Source of the DNA: CBDANO01 sp965197665
Lineage (GTDB): Bacteria > Chloroflexota > Dehalococcoidia > Lucifugimonadales > UBA3495
Length of the DNA: 64,000 nucleotides
Direction of reading: 5' to 3'
Assembly (NCBI GenBank): GCA_965197665.1
Contig: CBDANO010000002.1
Span: 186,001-250,000, forward strand
Numbering within the stretch: position 1 is the stretch's first letter; every line of letters begins with the position of its first letter. The notes below the pieces were generated by a model, which saw only the letters and a list, made by a program, of their open reading frames with translations, was not told where the DNA came from and made no database searches. The translations under genes and the position numbers were made by a program. This document shows positions 33,515-41,044 of the stretch, piece by piece.

Positions 33515-34669
33515 ATGAGCACAGCAGCCGTGGAGGTGGTGTACCGGGGAATCTTTCAAAAGACCCTGGCTAGGAACATCGTCCGCTCCATAGTCTTTGC
33601 CGCTCGGAAAGAGGGCAAGATCGGCACCGCCTTTGGCCGTTACGGGGACTCCCCGGAGCGCAACGGCATCCCGGCCAAACAGTTCGCCATCGTGGCCGAC
33701 GACGCGGAAGAGTTGGAGGAAAGCCTAGCGGTCTACGAAGCCTCGGAAGTTGACGTAACCATCAACGTCGACGACACCATGTGCAAGGGAGTGGAGTCGT
33801 GGGCCTGGTACGGCCTGCAGCCCATCAACGAGCTTACCCGCCCGGGCGGGACCCTGATCGTTACCTCCCGCCAAGACACCGGCTCCCTGATTCAGGACAT
33901 CCACCGCAAGGAATCGCCCTACGACCTAGCGGTGGTCACCGCCACCCCCAGTTTTTCCGGTCTTTGGGTGTACAAGGACGACCACACCGACGTTCGAGTC
34001 CTGGGCGCCCTGGCCCGGGTATGCCCCCAATTGGTCAGCCTCGATTCGATGCTGGAAGCCATCCGCGAGCAATGGCCCAACGAGACGAAGCTGGCCTCGG
34101 CTCGAAAAAGCTATGACCGTGTCTCGGTCCGGCCGGTTGAACCGGGCGAGGGCAATTCGGAGACCCCCTTCAAGTTCGAGTTGCCCGGCTGGAAGGACAT
34201 GGAGGAAGGAATCGTAATCAGGGGTATCGAAGAGGGCGGCGGCTTCCGCGGCGGCGAAGGCGGTTACGAGCCTACCCGGAGCGCCGTCTTCAAGAAGTTC
34301 AGCACCCGGTCCATGCGCCCGGTAATCAACTTTGAGACCTGCATCAAGTGCACCCTATGCTGGCTGCAATGCCCGGATACTTGTTTCGACGTAACGCCCG
34401 ACGGTCTCTACGACGCCAACATGGAGTCTTGCTGCGGCTGCGGCGTCTGCGAAGCGGTGTGCCCGGTGCCCGACTGCGTGACCATGGTCAACGAAGCCAA
34501 CTTCAACGACAATGACAGCCAGTGGGAAGCCTGGCAAAAGGACGCTCCCGGCTATAACCAGTGGATGACTCGCTTGATTGAGGGCCAAAAGACCGAAGAA
34601 AGGACTCACGGCTTCCACCACCGGGGCCAGTACGCCGAGGAGATCGCGGCGATAGGAGACGCCCAATGA
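33515..34669 (+). CDS. 2-oxoacid:ferredoxin oxidoreductase, gamma-delta fusion subunit
   Basis: 384-residue fusion. Residues 1-200 are the gamma domain (FQKTLARNIVRSIVFAARKEG, NVDDTMCKGV, GGTLIVTSRQDT). Residues about 265-330 are a 2[4Fe-4S] ferredoxin-like delta domain with clusters CIKCTLCWLQCPDTC and CCGCGVCEAVCPVPDC. In pyruvate and 2-oxoisovalerate oxidoreductases these two parts pass electrons from the thiamine site to ferredoxin. It follows the GntR gene by 50 bp and overlaps the alpha-subunit gene by 4 bp (ATGA), so the three subunits are translated together. Confidence 0.93.
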   Translation: MSTAAVEVVYRGIFQKTLARNIVRSIVFAARKEGKIGTAFGRYGDSPERNGIPAKQFAIVADDAEELEESLAVYEASEVDVTINVDDTMCKGVESWAWYGLQPINELTRPGGTLIVTSRQDTGSLIQDIHRKESPYDLAVVTATPSFSGLWVYKDDHTDVRVLGALARVCPQLVSLDSMLEAIREQWPNETKLASARKSYDRVSVRPVEPGEGNSETPFKFELPGWKDMEEGIVIRGIEEGGGFRGGEGGYEPTRSAVFKKFSTRSMRPVINFETCIKCTLCWLQCPDTCFDVTPDGLYDANMESCCGCGVCEAVCPVPDCVTMVNEANFNDNDSQWEAWQKDAPGYNQWMTRLIEGQKTEERTHGFHHRGQYAEEIAAIGDAQ

Positions 34670-35889
34670 CGACGGTAGACACAGACCTTTTCCAGACCCA
34701 AACAGAGGAGCTGATTAGCGGCAGCGAGGCCATCGCCATCGCCTGCGCCTTGGCTGACGTAGACGTCATTACCGCCTATCCCATCCGGCCTTACGACACC
34801 GTGATGCAGTACGTGTCTAAGCTCAAGGCCGACGGGGTCTTCGATTGCGACTTCATCGTGGCGGAGAGTGAGCACTCCCAGTTCGAAATCGTCAAGCACG
34901 CTTCGGCGGTGGGAGCAAGGACCTTCTGCGGCTCCAGCGGAGTGGGCTGGTTCTACGCCTTCGAGGCCATAACGGTCACCGCCGGGCTGAGGATGCCGGT
35001 GGTGGCCATGGTCGGCAACCGGGCCCTCGACGACCCCGGCGCTTTCGGCGTCGAGCACAACGACGCCTTGGCCGTGCGCGACTTGGGCTGGTTGCTGTAT
35101 TGGGTCGCCACGGCCCAAGAAGCCCTCGACACCGCTTTGCTGGCTTGGCGGATTGCCGAGGACCCCAGGGTCTTCCTACCCATGGCCATCAGTTGCGACG
35201 GTTCCTTCTTGACCCACTCCCAGGCTATCGTTCAGGTCCCGGACAACGGCCAAGTCCGCCGCTTCTTGCCCCCTTACGACCGGGGCAAGCTCCAGCTGCA
35301 CCCGGACAACCCGATAACCGTGGCCCCCCAAGTGAATGAGGACTGGCTCATGGAAATCCGCCGCCAGTCCGACGAAGCCATGCGCCGCTCGGTGTCGGTG
35401 GTCCGGGAAGCCTACGACGATTTCAAGGAGGTATTCGGCCGTGGCGACCCCAGCCCCTTCATTGAAGAGTTCATGACGGACGATGCGGAAATCGTTATAG
35501 TCGGCATGGGTACCTTGGCCATGCCGGTTCGGGTCGCCATACGCAGGCTGAGGGAGCAAGGCCGGAAGATCGGCTTCCTCCGGGTCAAGTTCTTTCGCCC
35601 CTTTGCCACCGAGGAGGTCCGCGCCGCCTTGAGCAACTGCAAAGCCGTATGCGTGATCGACCGGGACTACTCCTACGGCTCGCCGTCTTTTGGCGGAGTG
35701 CTGTTCAACGAGCTCCGGTCCGTCATGTACCCCGTGGACCGGCGGCCCCTGATGCTCAACTTCATCGCCGGCTTGGGAGGCAGAGAGGTCCGGGTGAACG
35801 ATGTCAACCACATGGTCGACATCGTCCAGCAAGCAATCGATACAGGCAAGATCGAACAAGAAACTACTTGGATTGGCGTAAGGGAGTAG
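34666..35889 (+). CDS. porA: 2-oxoacid:ferredoxin oxidoreductase alpha subunit
   Basis: 407-residue alpha subunit. It carries the pyrimidine-binding part of the TPP site (SGSEAIAIACALADVDVITA, YPIRPYDTVMQYV, and the catalytic Glu region VAESEHSQFEIVKHASAVGA) and the C-terminal transketolase-like domain (EIVIVGMGTLAMPVRVAI, CVIDRDYSYGSPSFGGV). Substrate pyruvate or a related 2-oxoacid; the exact one cannot be settled from sequence. The order porGD-porA-porB is standard for four-domain enzymes. Confidence 0.93.
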   Translation: MTTVDTDLFQTQTEELISGSEAIAIACALADVDVITAYPIRPYDTVMQYVSKLKADGVFDCDFIVAESEHSQFEIVKHASAVGARTFCGSSGVGWFYAFEAITVTAGLRMPVVAMVGNRALDDPGAFGVEHNDALAVRDLGWLLYWVATAQEALDTALLAWRIAEDPRVFLPMAISCDGSFLTHSQAIVQVPDNGQVRRFLPPYDRGKLQLHPDNPITVAPQVNEDWLMEIRRQSDEAMRRSVSVVREAYDDFKEVFGRGDPSPFIEEFMTDDAEIVIVGMGTLAMPVRVAIRRLREQGRKIGFLRVKFFRPFATEEVRAALSNCKAVCVIDRDYSYGSPSFGGVLFNELRSVMYPVDRRPLMLNFIAGLGGREVRVNDVNHMVDIVQQAIDTGKIEQETTWIGVRE

Positions 35890-35894
35890 AGACG

Positions 35895-36884
35895 ATGACC
35901 ACCGTACAAGAGCTACCGCAGATCAAAGGCGTCAAGAACATTCCCCTAGCGGAACAGTTCACTTCGGGTCACCGCACCTGCCAGGGTTGCGAGTCGGCGT
36001 TGGTCATGCGCTTGATGATCAAAGCCGCCGGGCCTCGGACTATCGTGGTCGGCAGCACCGGCTGCATGTACGTGGCCAACACCACCTACTACAGCACTCC
36101 TTGGGTGGTGCCGTGGATGCACACCCAACTGGGCTCTTCCGGTTCGGCGGCCACCGGCACCGCCGCCGGCCTGGCTTCCATGATGCGAAAAGGGAAGATG
36201 AACCAGGAACCCATCAACGTCATTGCTTTCTGCGGCGACGGTGGGGGCGTGGACATGGGCCTTTCCGCCATCTCGGCCGCCCTCCAGCACGATGAGTACA
36301 ACCTGCTCATCCTTTGCTACGACAACGAATCCTACGCCAACACCGATATCCAGGTGTCCGGCAGCTCCCCTTGGGGCGCCAACAGCACCTTCAGCCCCCC
36401 CGGCAAAGTGCACCGCATCATGAACAACCGTTGGAAGAAGAACACCGCCCCGATGCTGGCCACCGGCCACCCTACTTGCCGCTACGTCGCCACGGCCTGC
36501 GGCTCCTACGGCTTGGACTTCACCAATAAAATCCGCCGCGCCCTGACCATCGGCGGCCCGACCTTCATCCACAGCATCGACCCCTGCCCCAAGGGATGGG
36601 ACTACGACCCCAAGTTTTCCCACGAGTTGGGGATGCTGGCCATCGAGACCGGCCTTTGGGTCCAATACGAAATAGTCGACGGCGAACTGATTCTCAACGG
36701 GCCCTCCAAGGCCATCGCCAAGGGCATCCGCAAACGCAAGCCCATCGAGGACTACCTGAACCGCCAAGGCCGCTTCGCCCACCTGACCAAGGAAGACATC
36801 GAGTTCTTCCAAGAAAAGGTCGAAGAAAGCTGGGAAAAGTGGTGGATGCCCGGCGTAGTCCCCTTCACCATGGCCAGCGATTAG
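35895..36884 (+). CDS. porB: 2-oxoacid:ferredoxin oxidoreductase beta subunit
   Basis: 329-residue beta subunit with the diphosphate-binding part of the TPP site: FCGDGGGVDMG followed by CYDNESYANTD. Fe-S ligand Cys residues are in HRTCQGCESAL and GSTGCMYV, and a later Cys in SIDPCPKGWDYD. ATG 35895 starts 5 bp after the porA stop; the open frame extends upstream only as an overlap with porA. The last 20 codons are duplicated in the 62 bp behind the stop, out of frame with the gene. Confidence 0.93.
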   Translation: MTTVQELPQIKGVKNIPLAEQFTSGHRTCQGCESALVMRLMIKAAGPRTIVVGSTGCMYVANTTYYSTPWVVPWMHTQLGSSGSAATGTAAGLASMMRKGKMNQEPINVIAFCGDGGGVDMGLSAISAALQHDEYNLLILCYDNESYANTDIQVSGSSPWGANSTFSPPGKVHRIMNNRWKKNTAPMLATGHPTCRYVATACGSYGLDFTNKIRRALTIGGPTFIHSIDPCPKGWDYDPKFSHELGMLAIETGLWVQYEIVDGELILNGPSKAIAKGIRKRKPIEDYLNRQGRFAHLTKEDIEFFQEKVEESWEKWWMPGVVPFTMASD

Positions 36885-36945
36885 AAGAAAGCTGGGAGAA
36901 GTGGTGGATGCCCGGCGTAATCCCCTTCAACATGCCCGGCGACTA
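36822..36945 (+). repeat. 62-bp imperfect tandem duplication of the porB 3' end
   Basis: 36822-36883 and 36884-36945 are adjacent copies. Because 62 is not a multiple of three, the first copy ends in the porB stop and the second is read in another frame, where it encodes EESWEKWWMPGVIPFNMPGD and its own stop. The copies differ at several positions, some synonymous, so the second looks like a diverged version of the same protein tail rather than a fresh copy. Confidence 0.93.
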
Positions 36946-37041
36946 AGGGACGTTTCGATAACACTCCCCTCTTCCCGGTCGATACCGCCGCCGGCGCCGG
37001 GAAGGATAAAAACACTACCTCACAAGGAACCACGCCAAAAC

Positions 37042-37070
37042 GTAGGGGCGGGTTTCAAACCCGCCCGCCT
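37042..37070 (+). repeat. REP-like palindrome, copy 1
   Basis: GTAGGGGCGGG, TTTCAAA, CCCGCCC arms form a near-perfect palindrome. A relative with the same GTAGGGG ... GTTTCAAA core is at 59034-59062. The 3' arm here is incomplete and merges into the truncated HicB gene. Confidence 0.75.
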
Positions 37071-37415
37071 GGCTGTTTCTCGGTCGGCGATATCTTGAAC
37101 GAAGCATTTGCCGGTGCCCAAGAGGCGATCCTTCTCCACCTTGAGGGGATATTGGACGACGGGGAAGAAATCCCCCAAATGAAGTCCATCCAGCAGCATA
37201 TCAACGGGGAGTTCAGCGAAGATTACGCAGGCGGTATCTGGGGTTACGTGGACGTGGGCTTGGGCGACATTCCGGAAGACGTAATGGCGCGGGTGAACAT
37301 CACGGTACCATTACAGGTACTCGCCAAGATTGACCGGCGGGTCAAGCGGGAAGGTGAGACGCGTTCGGTTTTCCTCGTCAAGGCCACCTTGGAGCATATC
37401 TCGACCAAGGCCTGA
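37068..37415 (+). pseudogene. HicB-family antitoxin, 5' truncated
   Basis: The readable frame PGCFSVGDILNEAFAGAQEA ... LLHLEGILDDGEEIPQ is the central part of a HicB antitoxin, and the C-terminal RHH-like DNA-binding part (ARVNITVPLQVLAKIDRRVK ... FLVKATLEH) is complete. The first two beta strands that should precede PGCFS are gone; the frame runs straight into the REP-like palindrome. A TTG at 37095 could still start a 106-residue product. No HicA toxin is present on either side. So this is an orphan, probably nonfunctional, remnant at the left edge of the accessory island. Confidence 0.75.
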
Positions 37416-37448
37416 GCATCAGTCCACCGCACTTGCGGATGGAGCCTT

Positions 37449-38024
37449 TCATGGGCGACCGGTCAACAACTTCCAGTGAGGGTGATCGGACAGCGGGATT
37501 TGCTTACCCCTAATGTATCTATGAGACACTGTTTTCTTCGCCTTGAGCCATGCATTCCACCATCTGCGGGATGGTGTCAAGCAGATAAATTCGAGATTTA
37601 ATTCTAGGCGTTGCTCGTCAATGAAAAGTTCCTCTACAGGATGGGCACCATTGGGGAAGTCGCAGGAATCGCTCCACTCGCCTATTCTAGACACTGTGCT
37701 GTCATCTGTCTTGGTCCATACTCGCTGTGCGAGGCATTTGAAGGCAGACCCAAAGACTTTCACCCTCACAACTTTCCACCCAGGCGGTCTAGGTTCCAAA
37801 CGAAAATAATAGGGTGAATCTTCTCCGAATAACTCTATCTTTGGGAGTTCGTTCTTCTCTCTGGCACGATAATTGAGATATGTGAGCACCAAACCAATGA
37901 CACTAGCCGTAGCGGCGACACCTGTAAAGCTTAGGGTGCTCCACTCTATCCAGCCCTCTCCGCCAGCCGCGCCAGCAGGTACTCCTGGGGCCGGTCGCCC
38001 TTCAGCGAGTTGCAGGCTCCACAC
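37449..38024 (-). CDS. Unknown protein with one N-terminal membrane segment
   Basis: 191-residue protein of no recognised family. One transmembrane helix lies at about residues 32-54 (TGVAATASVIGLVLTYLNY), followed by a basic stop-transfer stretch and a roughly 135-residue soluble domain rich in aromatic residues with four Cys. Base composition is AT-richer than the flanking catabolic genes, which suggests transfer. The start is GTG 38024; the first 26 codons overlap, in a different frame, the HNH tail of a disrupted methylase gene, and no later start precedes the membrane segment. It lies downstream of the R-M pair on the same strand. Confidence 0.55.
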   Translation of the reverse strand: MWSLQLAEGRPAPGVPAGAAGGEGWIEWSTLSFTGVAATASVIGLVLTYLNYRAREKNELPKIELFGEDSPYYFRLEPRPPGWKVVRVKVFGSAFKCLAQRVWTKTDDSTVSRIGEWSDSCDFPNGAHPVEELFIDEQRLELNLEFICLTPSRRWWNAWLKAKKTVSHRYIRGKQIPLSDHPHWKLLTGRP

Positions 38025-38041
38025 GGCAGTTGCAGGTTCAT
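37946..38041 (-). pseudogene. C-terminal remnant of a DNA methylase-HNH gene
   Basis: On the minus strand this reads NLQLPCGACNSLKGDRPQEY followed by LLARLAERAG and a stop. This is the zinc-knuckle end of an HNH nuclease module as found at the C-terminus of a common family of bacterial DNA methylases. Codon by codon it is intact, but an in-frame TAG stands directly before it (38042-38044). The matching N-terminus of the same gene family is at 40092-40154, on the other side of the R-M pair. Confidence 0.7.
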
Positions 38042-38073
38042 CTAGATGGCCCCGGCGTCATTGGCGAACGAAG

Positions 38074-39138
38074 CTATCCAGCCAGCAAGGCAGCGAATGT
38101 CATGCGGTCTGCGGGTTGAGAGGTACGGGCATCCAATTCAAAGCAAATCGCCTGAAGGAACTCCACGCGCCATTCTTCGTCAAGCAACAGAAACGAACTT
38201 CGGGCAAGGGAGCTAATTGACGTTTGATAGATGTTGCTCCCTTGGGCAAATTCTTTCGCAATTTTGGCTTCCATGGCTTGTCTTTGACCGGCGACAAAAC
38301 CGGGGGTCGCGAACAGGACGTTTGCGACACGGCTGGAGCGTGCCTTAGTAATTGTGATATCTAGCTCATTAAGGCTCAACTGATGGCCTTTGACCTCTAC
38401 TGCCAAGGCCAGTTTATCGTCTTCGCTATAACACATTATGTCTCCGGGCATGCCACTAGCAACATCCGCCTCGTTCAGCCCTTGGCTCTCCACTTTAGAG
38501 AAAAGTGAGAATGCTTTCCCTAAGGTAGTCATTAGAGCCGTCGCCACCGCGAGCGGCCTCAGACCACCATTGGAGGCTTCCAAGTATGTATCCAAGATTT
38601 GACTGAGGCGGTCTAGTCCTATCCGCAAGGGCACCGGATAGTCCACTTTCTGTTTCCCTAACCGACGCGCGATGCTCTTGAGAGTGCGTAGGGTTACGTT
38701 TTCGATGTCTACGGGGTTGGCTGTATTCTGTAATGCAACCAACAAATCATTGAGTGCTTGCCAATCCTCACGATTCTTCAGCGGCTCCATATTTTGATCA
38801 AGGCGTGGCCGACGAAGAGGCTTGTTCACATACGGGTCAGGACTCGTACCCAAGACGTTATTATTTCTCTGAACCCAGGGCACTGTCACGCGGGTACAGA
38901 ACCCCCTTGGGTCCCATCGCCCGGTCGACGCTGGGTCCGGTTTGCCCTTCTGTAGGCAGAGCAAATCCCGCGCTGGGTCTGCCAACTTACCTAACAACTG
39001 GGTCAGGAACGCATACCGGATGCTAACGACGGATGATTCTACGAATCGGTCAATCTCCTCATCCGGCTCGCTTTCGCCAAAGGAAAGGACTTCGTCCCAT
39101 TTGATATCCAGCCAACTGGTCAATTCTTCTTCAGTCAT
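38074..39138 (-). CDS. Probable type II restriction endonuclease
   Basis: 354-residue protein encoded directly after, and overlapping by 8 bp, a DNA adenine methylase: the classic R-M gene arrangement. A PD-(D/E)xK-type active site is readable: Asp233 in PGDIMCY and Glu248-Val-Lys250 in AVEVKGHQL. The N-terminal half is helical; VPWVQRNNNVLGTSPDPYV and KPLRRPRLD are conserved-looking. It may belong to the SacI-like endonuclease group, but I cannot confirm this. ATG 39138 gives the start; an upstream extension in the same frame only overlaps the methylase. Composition is AT-richer than the chromosome around it. Confidence 0.72.
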   Translation of the reverse strand: MTEEELTSWLDIKWDEVLSFGESEPDEEIDRFVESSVVSIRYAFLTQLLGKLADPARDLLCLQKGKPDPASTGRWDPRGFCTRVTVPWVQRNNNVLGTSPDPYVNKPLRRPRLDQNMEPLKNREDWQALNDLLVALQNTANPVDIENVTLRTLKSIARRLGKQKVDYPVPLRIGLDRLSQILDTYLEASNGGLRPLAVATALMTTLGKAFSLFSKVESQGLNEADVASGMPGDIMCYSEDDKLALAVEVKGHQLSLNELDITITKARSSRVANVLFATPGFVAGQRQAMEAKIAKEFAQGSNIYQTSISSLARSSFLLLDEEWRVEFLQAICFELDARTSQPADRMTFAALLAG

Positions 39139-40009
39139 GATCGAAGTTGACCCAGAGACATTCTTGACGGGGCTGACGGACGGAGTTGGCGGTCCGCACA
39201 GGCGCGTCAATCCGCTTCCAATCGCGGAATAGCCTGTCATAGAGTGGAGTCCGATATCCGGACAAAACGGCCCGGCCGCGAATCAATGACAGAGCGTCGG
39301 CAAGTTCGGAATGGTCATCATCGGTCATTTCGTTTTCATACGCAGCAACATCGCCCCTTGATGAGTGGACGTAGGGCGGGTCCAAATAGAAAATCGTTTC
39401 TGGGGTGTCATATCGCCGAATTACATCTAAGGCCGGTGCATTTTCGATTTGCACCCGTTGGAGCCGCAGCGTAATCTCCGCGAGTCCATCTACTGAACCT
39501 AGCCAGCGGGACACTGCGCCGGCCATGCCCGCCCGGGATGTTAGAACGCAGTGTGCCCAACGGCCCTTGCTGCTTCGTTGAGCGAGTCCGGTCCGTGTCT
39601 GACGTGCTCTCACGAAAAATCGCCTGGCTCGCTCCCTCTTCGAAAGTCCATACTCGCACTCACATGCACGAGCGAGCTCTTCCCTAGAAAACGGAGTCAA
39701 GCTGATCGCCCGTATGAGTTCCTCCCCATCATCTCTGAGCATTTCAAAGAAGTTAACGAGCTCTGAATCTATGTCGTTGTACGTCTCAACGGGAGCAGGT
39801 TCCCGATTGATAAGCACTGCCGCCGAGCCGCCAAACACATCGCAAAAGTGCCGACCGTCCGACGGAATGTTGGGCAGGATGAAATCAAGATGGCTGAACT
39901 TGCCGCCGTACCATCCAAAGGCGATCCTTCGCTCTCGGCCGCTCTTTCTGCGAACAGCTATCCTGCGGCCCGTTCCTGTAGAATTGGCCTGTGGGGTTGC
40001 CTCAGGCAT
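39131..40009 (-). CDS. DNA adenine-N6 methyltransferase, D12 class
   Basis: 292-residue Dam/DpnM-type methylase. Motif I (FGWYGGKFSHL, residues 31-41), the adjacent CDVFGGSAAVL, and the catalytic DPPY at 210-213 (FYLDPPYVHSS) are all present in D12 order, and the Arg-rich middle would form the target-recognition domain. ATG 40009 is preceded by GAGGAG and GAAGGA on the minus strand. It should protect the site cut by the overlapping endonuclease. The 30-residue basic N-terminal extension before motif I is unusual. The recognition site cannot be predicted. Confidence 0.9.
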   Translation of the reverse strand: MPEATPQANSTGTGRRIAVRRKSGRERRIAFGWYGGKFSHLDFILPNIPSDGRHFCDVFGGSAAVLINREPAPVETYNDIDSELVNFFEMLRDDGEELIRAISLTPFSREELARACECEYGLSKRERARRFFVRARQTRTGLAQRSSKGRWAHCVLTSRAGMAGAVSRWLGSVDGLAEITLRLQRVQIENAPALDVIRRYDTPETIFYLDPPYVHSSRGDVAAYENEMTDDDHSELADALSLIRGRAVLSGYRTPLYDRLFRDWKRIDAPVRTANSVRQPRQECLWVNFDHD

Positions 40010-40091
40010 TCCTTCGCTCCTCTCTTAACCATTTTGGACGGAAACACCACCATACTAGCAGGGGCGATAAGATGAAAGGCCCCGCGGTCAC

Positions 40092-40154
40092 CCCCCGCAG
40101 GATGTCCAGGTTGTCCCCCGTCCAGATGGTCTTGTCGGCGAAGTTGCATTCCAT
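40092..40154 (-). pseudogene. N-terminal remnant of a DNA methylase-HNH gene
   Basis: The minus strand reads MECNFADKTIWTGDNLDILRG. KTIWTGDNLDILRG is the characteristic beginning of a widespread family of site-specific DNA methylases whose next residues should be a DLIYLDPPF motif. Here the similarity stops exactly after LRG and the frame runs on through unrelated sequence to a stop near 40007. The C-terminal HNH tail typical of the same family lies 2 kb further on in the same direction, at 37946-38041. Confidence 0.65.
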
Positions 40155-40249
40155 CACTGTATCCTTGTCTCTAGTTCCGCTTGCCGGGCGGCCAAGAGCC
40201 GGTTGGTCTTTTGTCTAGCCTTATCCCTTGCCGCCTGAGCTTCCGCTCC
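40154..40249 (-). pseudogene. C-terminal remnant of an unknown gene before the methylase
   Basis: The minus strand has 31 sense codons (starting GAEAQAARDKARQKTNRLLA and ending ELETRIQ) whose stop overlaps the methylase ATG as TGATG. Such an overlap is typical for cotranslated genes. The helical, basic composition looks like a real protein tail. I cannot name the family; the rest is missing beyond an in-frame stop at 40250-40252. Confidence 0.35.
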
Positions 40250-40303
40250 TCACGATGATTAGTAAGAGTTCACAGTTGAGGGGTTATGTCGGCATTTCGA
40301 GCC

Positions 40304-40335
40304 CGTCACTCCGGCGAAGGCCGGAGTCCAGGAAG
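40304..40335 (+). repeat. REP-like palindrome (ACTCCGGC arms)
   Basis: ACTCCGGC (40308-40315), GAAG loop, GCCGGAGT (40320-40327), followed by CCAGGAAG. This is a short stable hairpin of the kind dispersed in many bacterial genomes. Confidence 0.7.
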
Positions 40336-40383
40336 TCCTCGGTAGGGACCAGCTAGGGATTCAAAGTTTTCAGCGGCTTGGTT

Positions 40384-40417
40384 TTCCTGGGTCCCGGTGT
40401 GCGCCGGGACCCAGGAA
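40384..40417 (+). repeat. REP-like palindrome (14-bp arms)
   Basis: TTCCTGGGTCCCGG (40384-40397) and CCGGGACCCAGGAA (40404-40417) form a perfect 14-bp stem with a 6-nt loop. It ends with the same CCAGGAAG that follows the neighbouring palindrome, so the two may be parts of one element. Confidence 0.75.
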
Positions 40418-40633
40418 GGGAGTCACCCCTCAACCCTGAACAGTTACGATGATTGTCCAGCACTTGCTGCGTCTTTGAACTCTGATTATACCAGCGCGCG
40501 TTTACCGTACCCCCCTTCCCCCAAACTCCTGACCCTTCCCCCTTGCCCCCTCGCGTGACCCCTCTCTACCCTATTAATAAGCAACTACTACCACCTTGCC
40601 AAATCTAACCGCCACCCAGGCCCAAGGCTCATA

Positions 40634-41044
40634 ATGGCCCAAAACGGCACTAAAATAAAAAACCCCGGCCTCTCTCCCCGCCAGCAATCCGTTCTCCCCA
40701 TACTGGCCGCCGCCCCCTCCATCGCCCAAGCCGCCCGCCTCTCCAGGGTGGGCCGCCGCACCTTGCACCGTTGGCTCCAAGACCCCGAATTCCGCGCCCA
40801 ACTCGCCCAACTACAGCGCCAGTCCGCCGAGCTCGCCAAAGGCTGCCTCCAAAGCCTCACCCTTCAAGCCGTCCTCCATCTCGGCGACTTCCTCGAGAGT
40901 CCAAACCCGGAAATCCGCCTCCGCGCCATCCGCGCCATCCTCAATTACGCCGCTAAATTTAACGAAATCCAAGAACTCCACACTCAGGTTCAAACCCTGG
41001 AGGACGCCCTCCCTCTTTGGACCGCCCAGGAGAAATCCAGATGA
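40634..41044 (+). CDS. Small HTH protein, phage terminase-small-subunit-like
   Basis: 136-residue protein. Residues 10-60 (LSPRQQSVLPILAAAPSIAQ, AARLSRVGRRTLHRWLQDP) are a helix-turn-helix of the kind found in phage BC6A51/terminase small-subunit-like proteins, followed by an Ala/Gln/Leu-rich helical tail that includes IRLRAIRAILNYAAKF. Codon use is strikingly rich in C at third positions and CCC/GCC codons. It overlaps the next gene by 4 bp (ATGA). No capsid, large terminase or integrase is nearby, so this is more likely a host-domesticated or satellite-derived pair than part of a prophage. Confidence 0.6.
   Translation: MAQNGTKIKNPGLSPRQQSVLPILAAAPSIAQAARLSRVGRRTLHRWLQDPEFRAQLAQLQRQSAELAKGCLQSLTLQAVLHLGDFLESPNPEIRLRAIRAILNYAAKFNEIQELHTQVQTLEDALPLWTAQEKSR

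Larger units (their letters stand above)
40250..40633 (+). other. Intergenic region at the right edge of the R-M island
   Basis: No gene is visible. It contains two REP-like palindromes listed separately (40304-40335 and 40384-40417), then a pyrimidine-rich stretch before the small HTH gene. Confidence 0.6.

Noticed and set aside
35649..35894. N-terminal extension of porB
   Set aside because: The frame is open across the end of porA, but the added residues are an out-of-frame reading of the porA gene. The ATG at 35895 gives the family N-terminus.
37042..37070. Possible intrinsic terminator after porB
   Set aside because: The palindrome is symmetric and recurs at 59034, with no T-run; a REP-like repeat explains it better.
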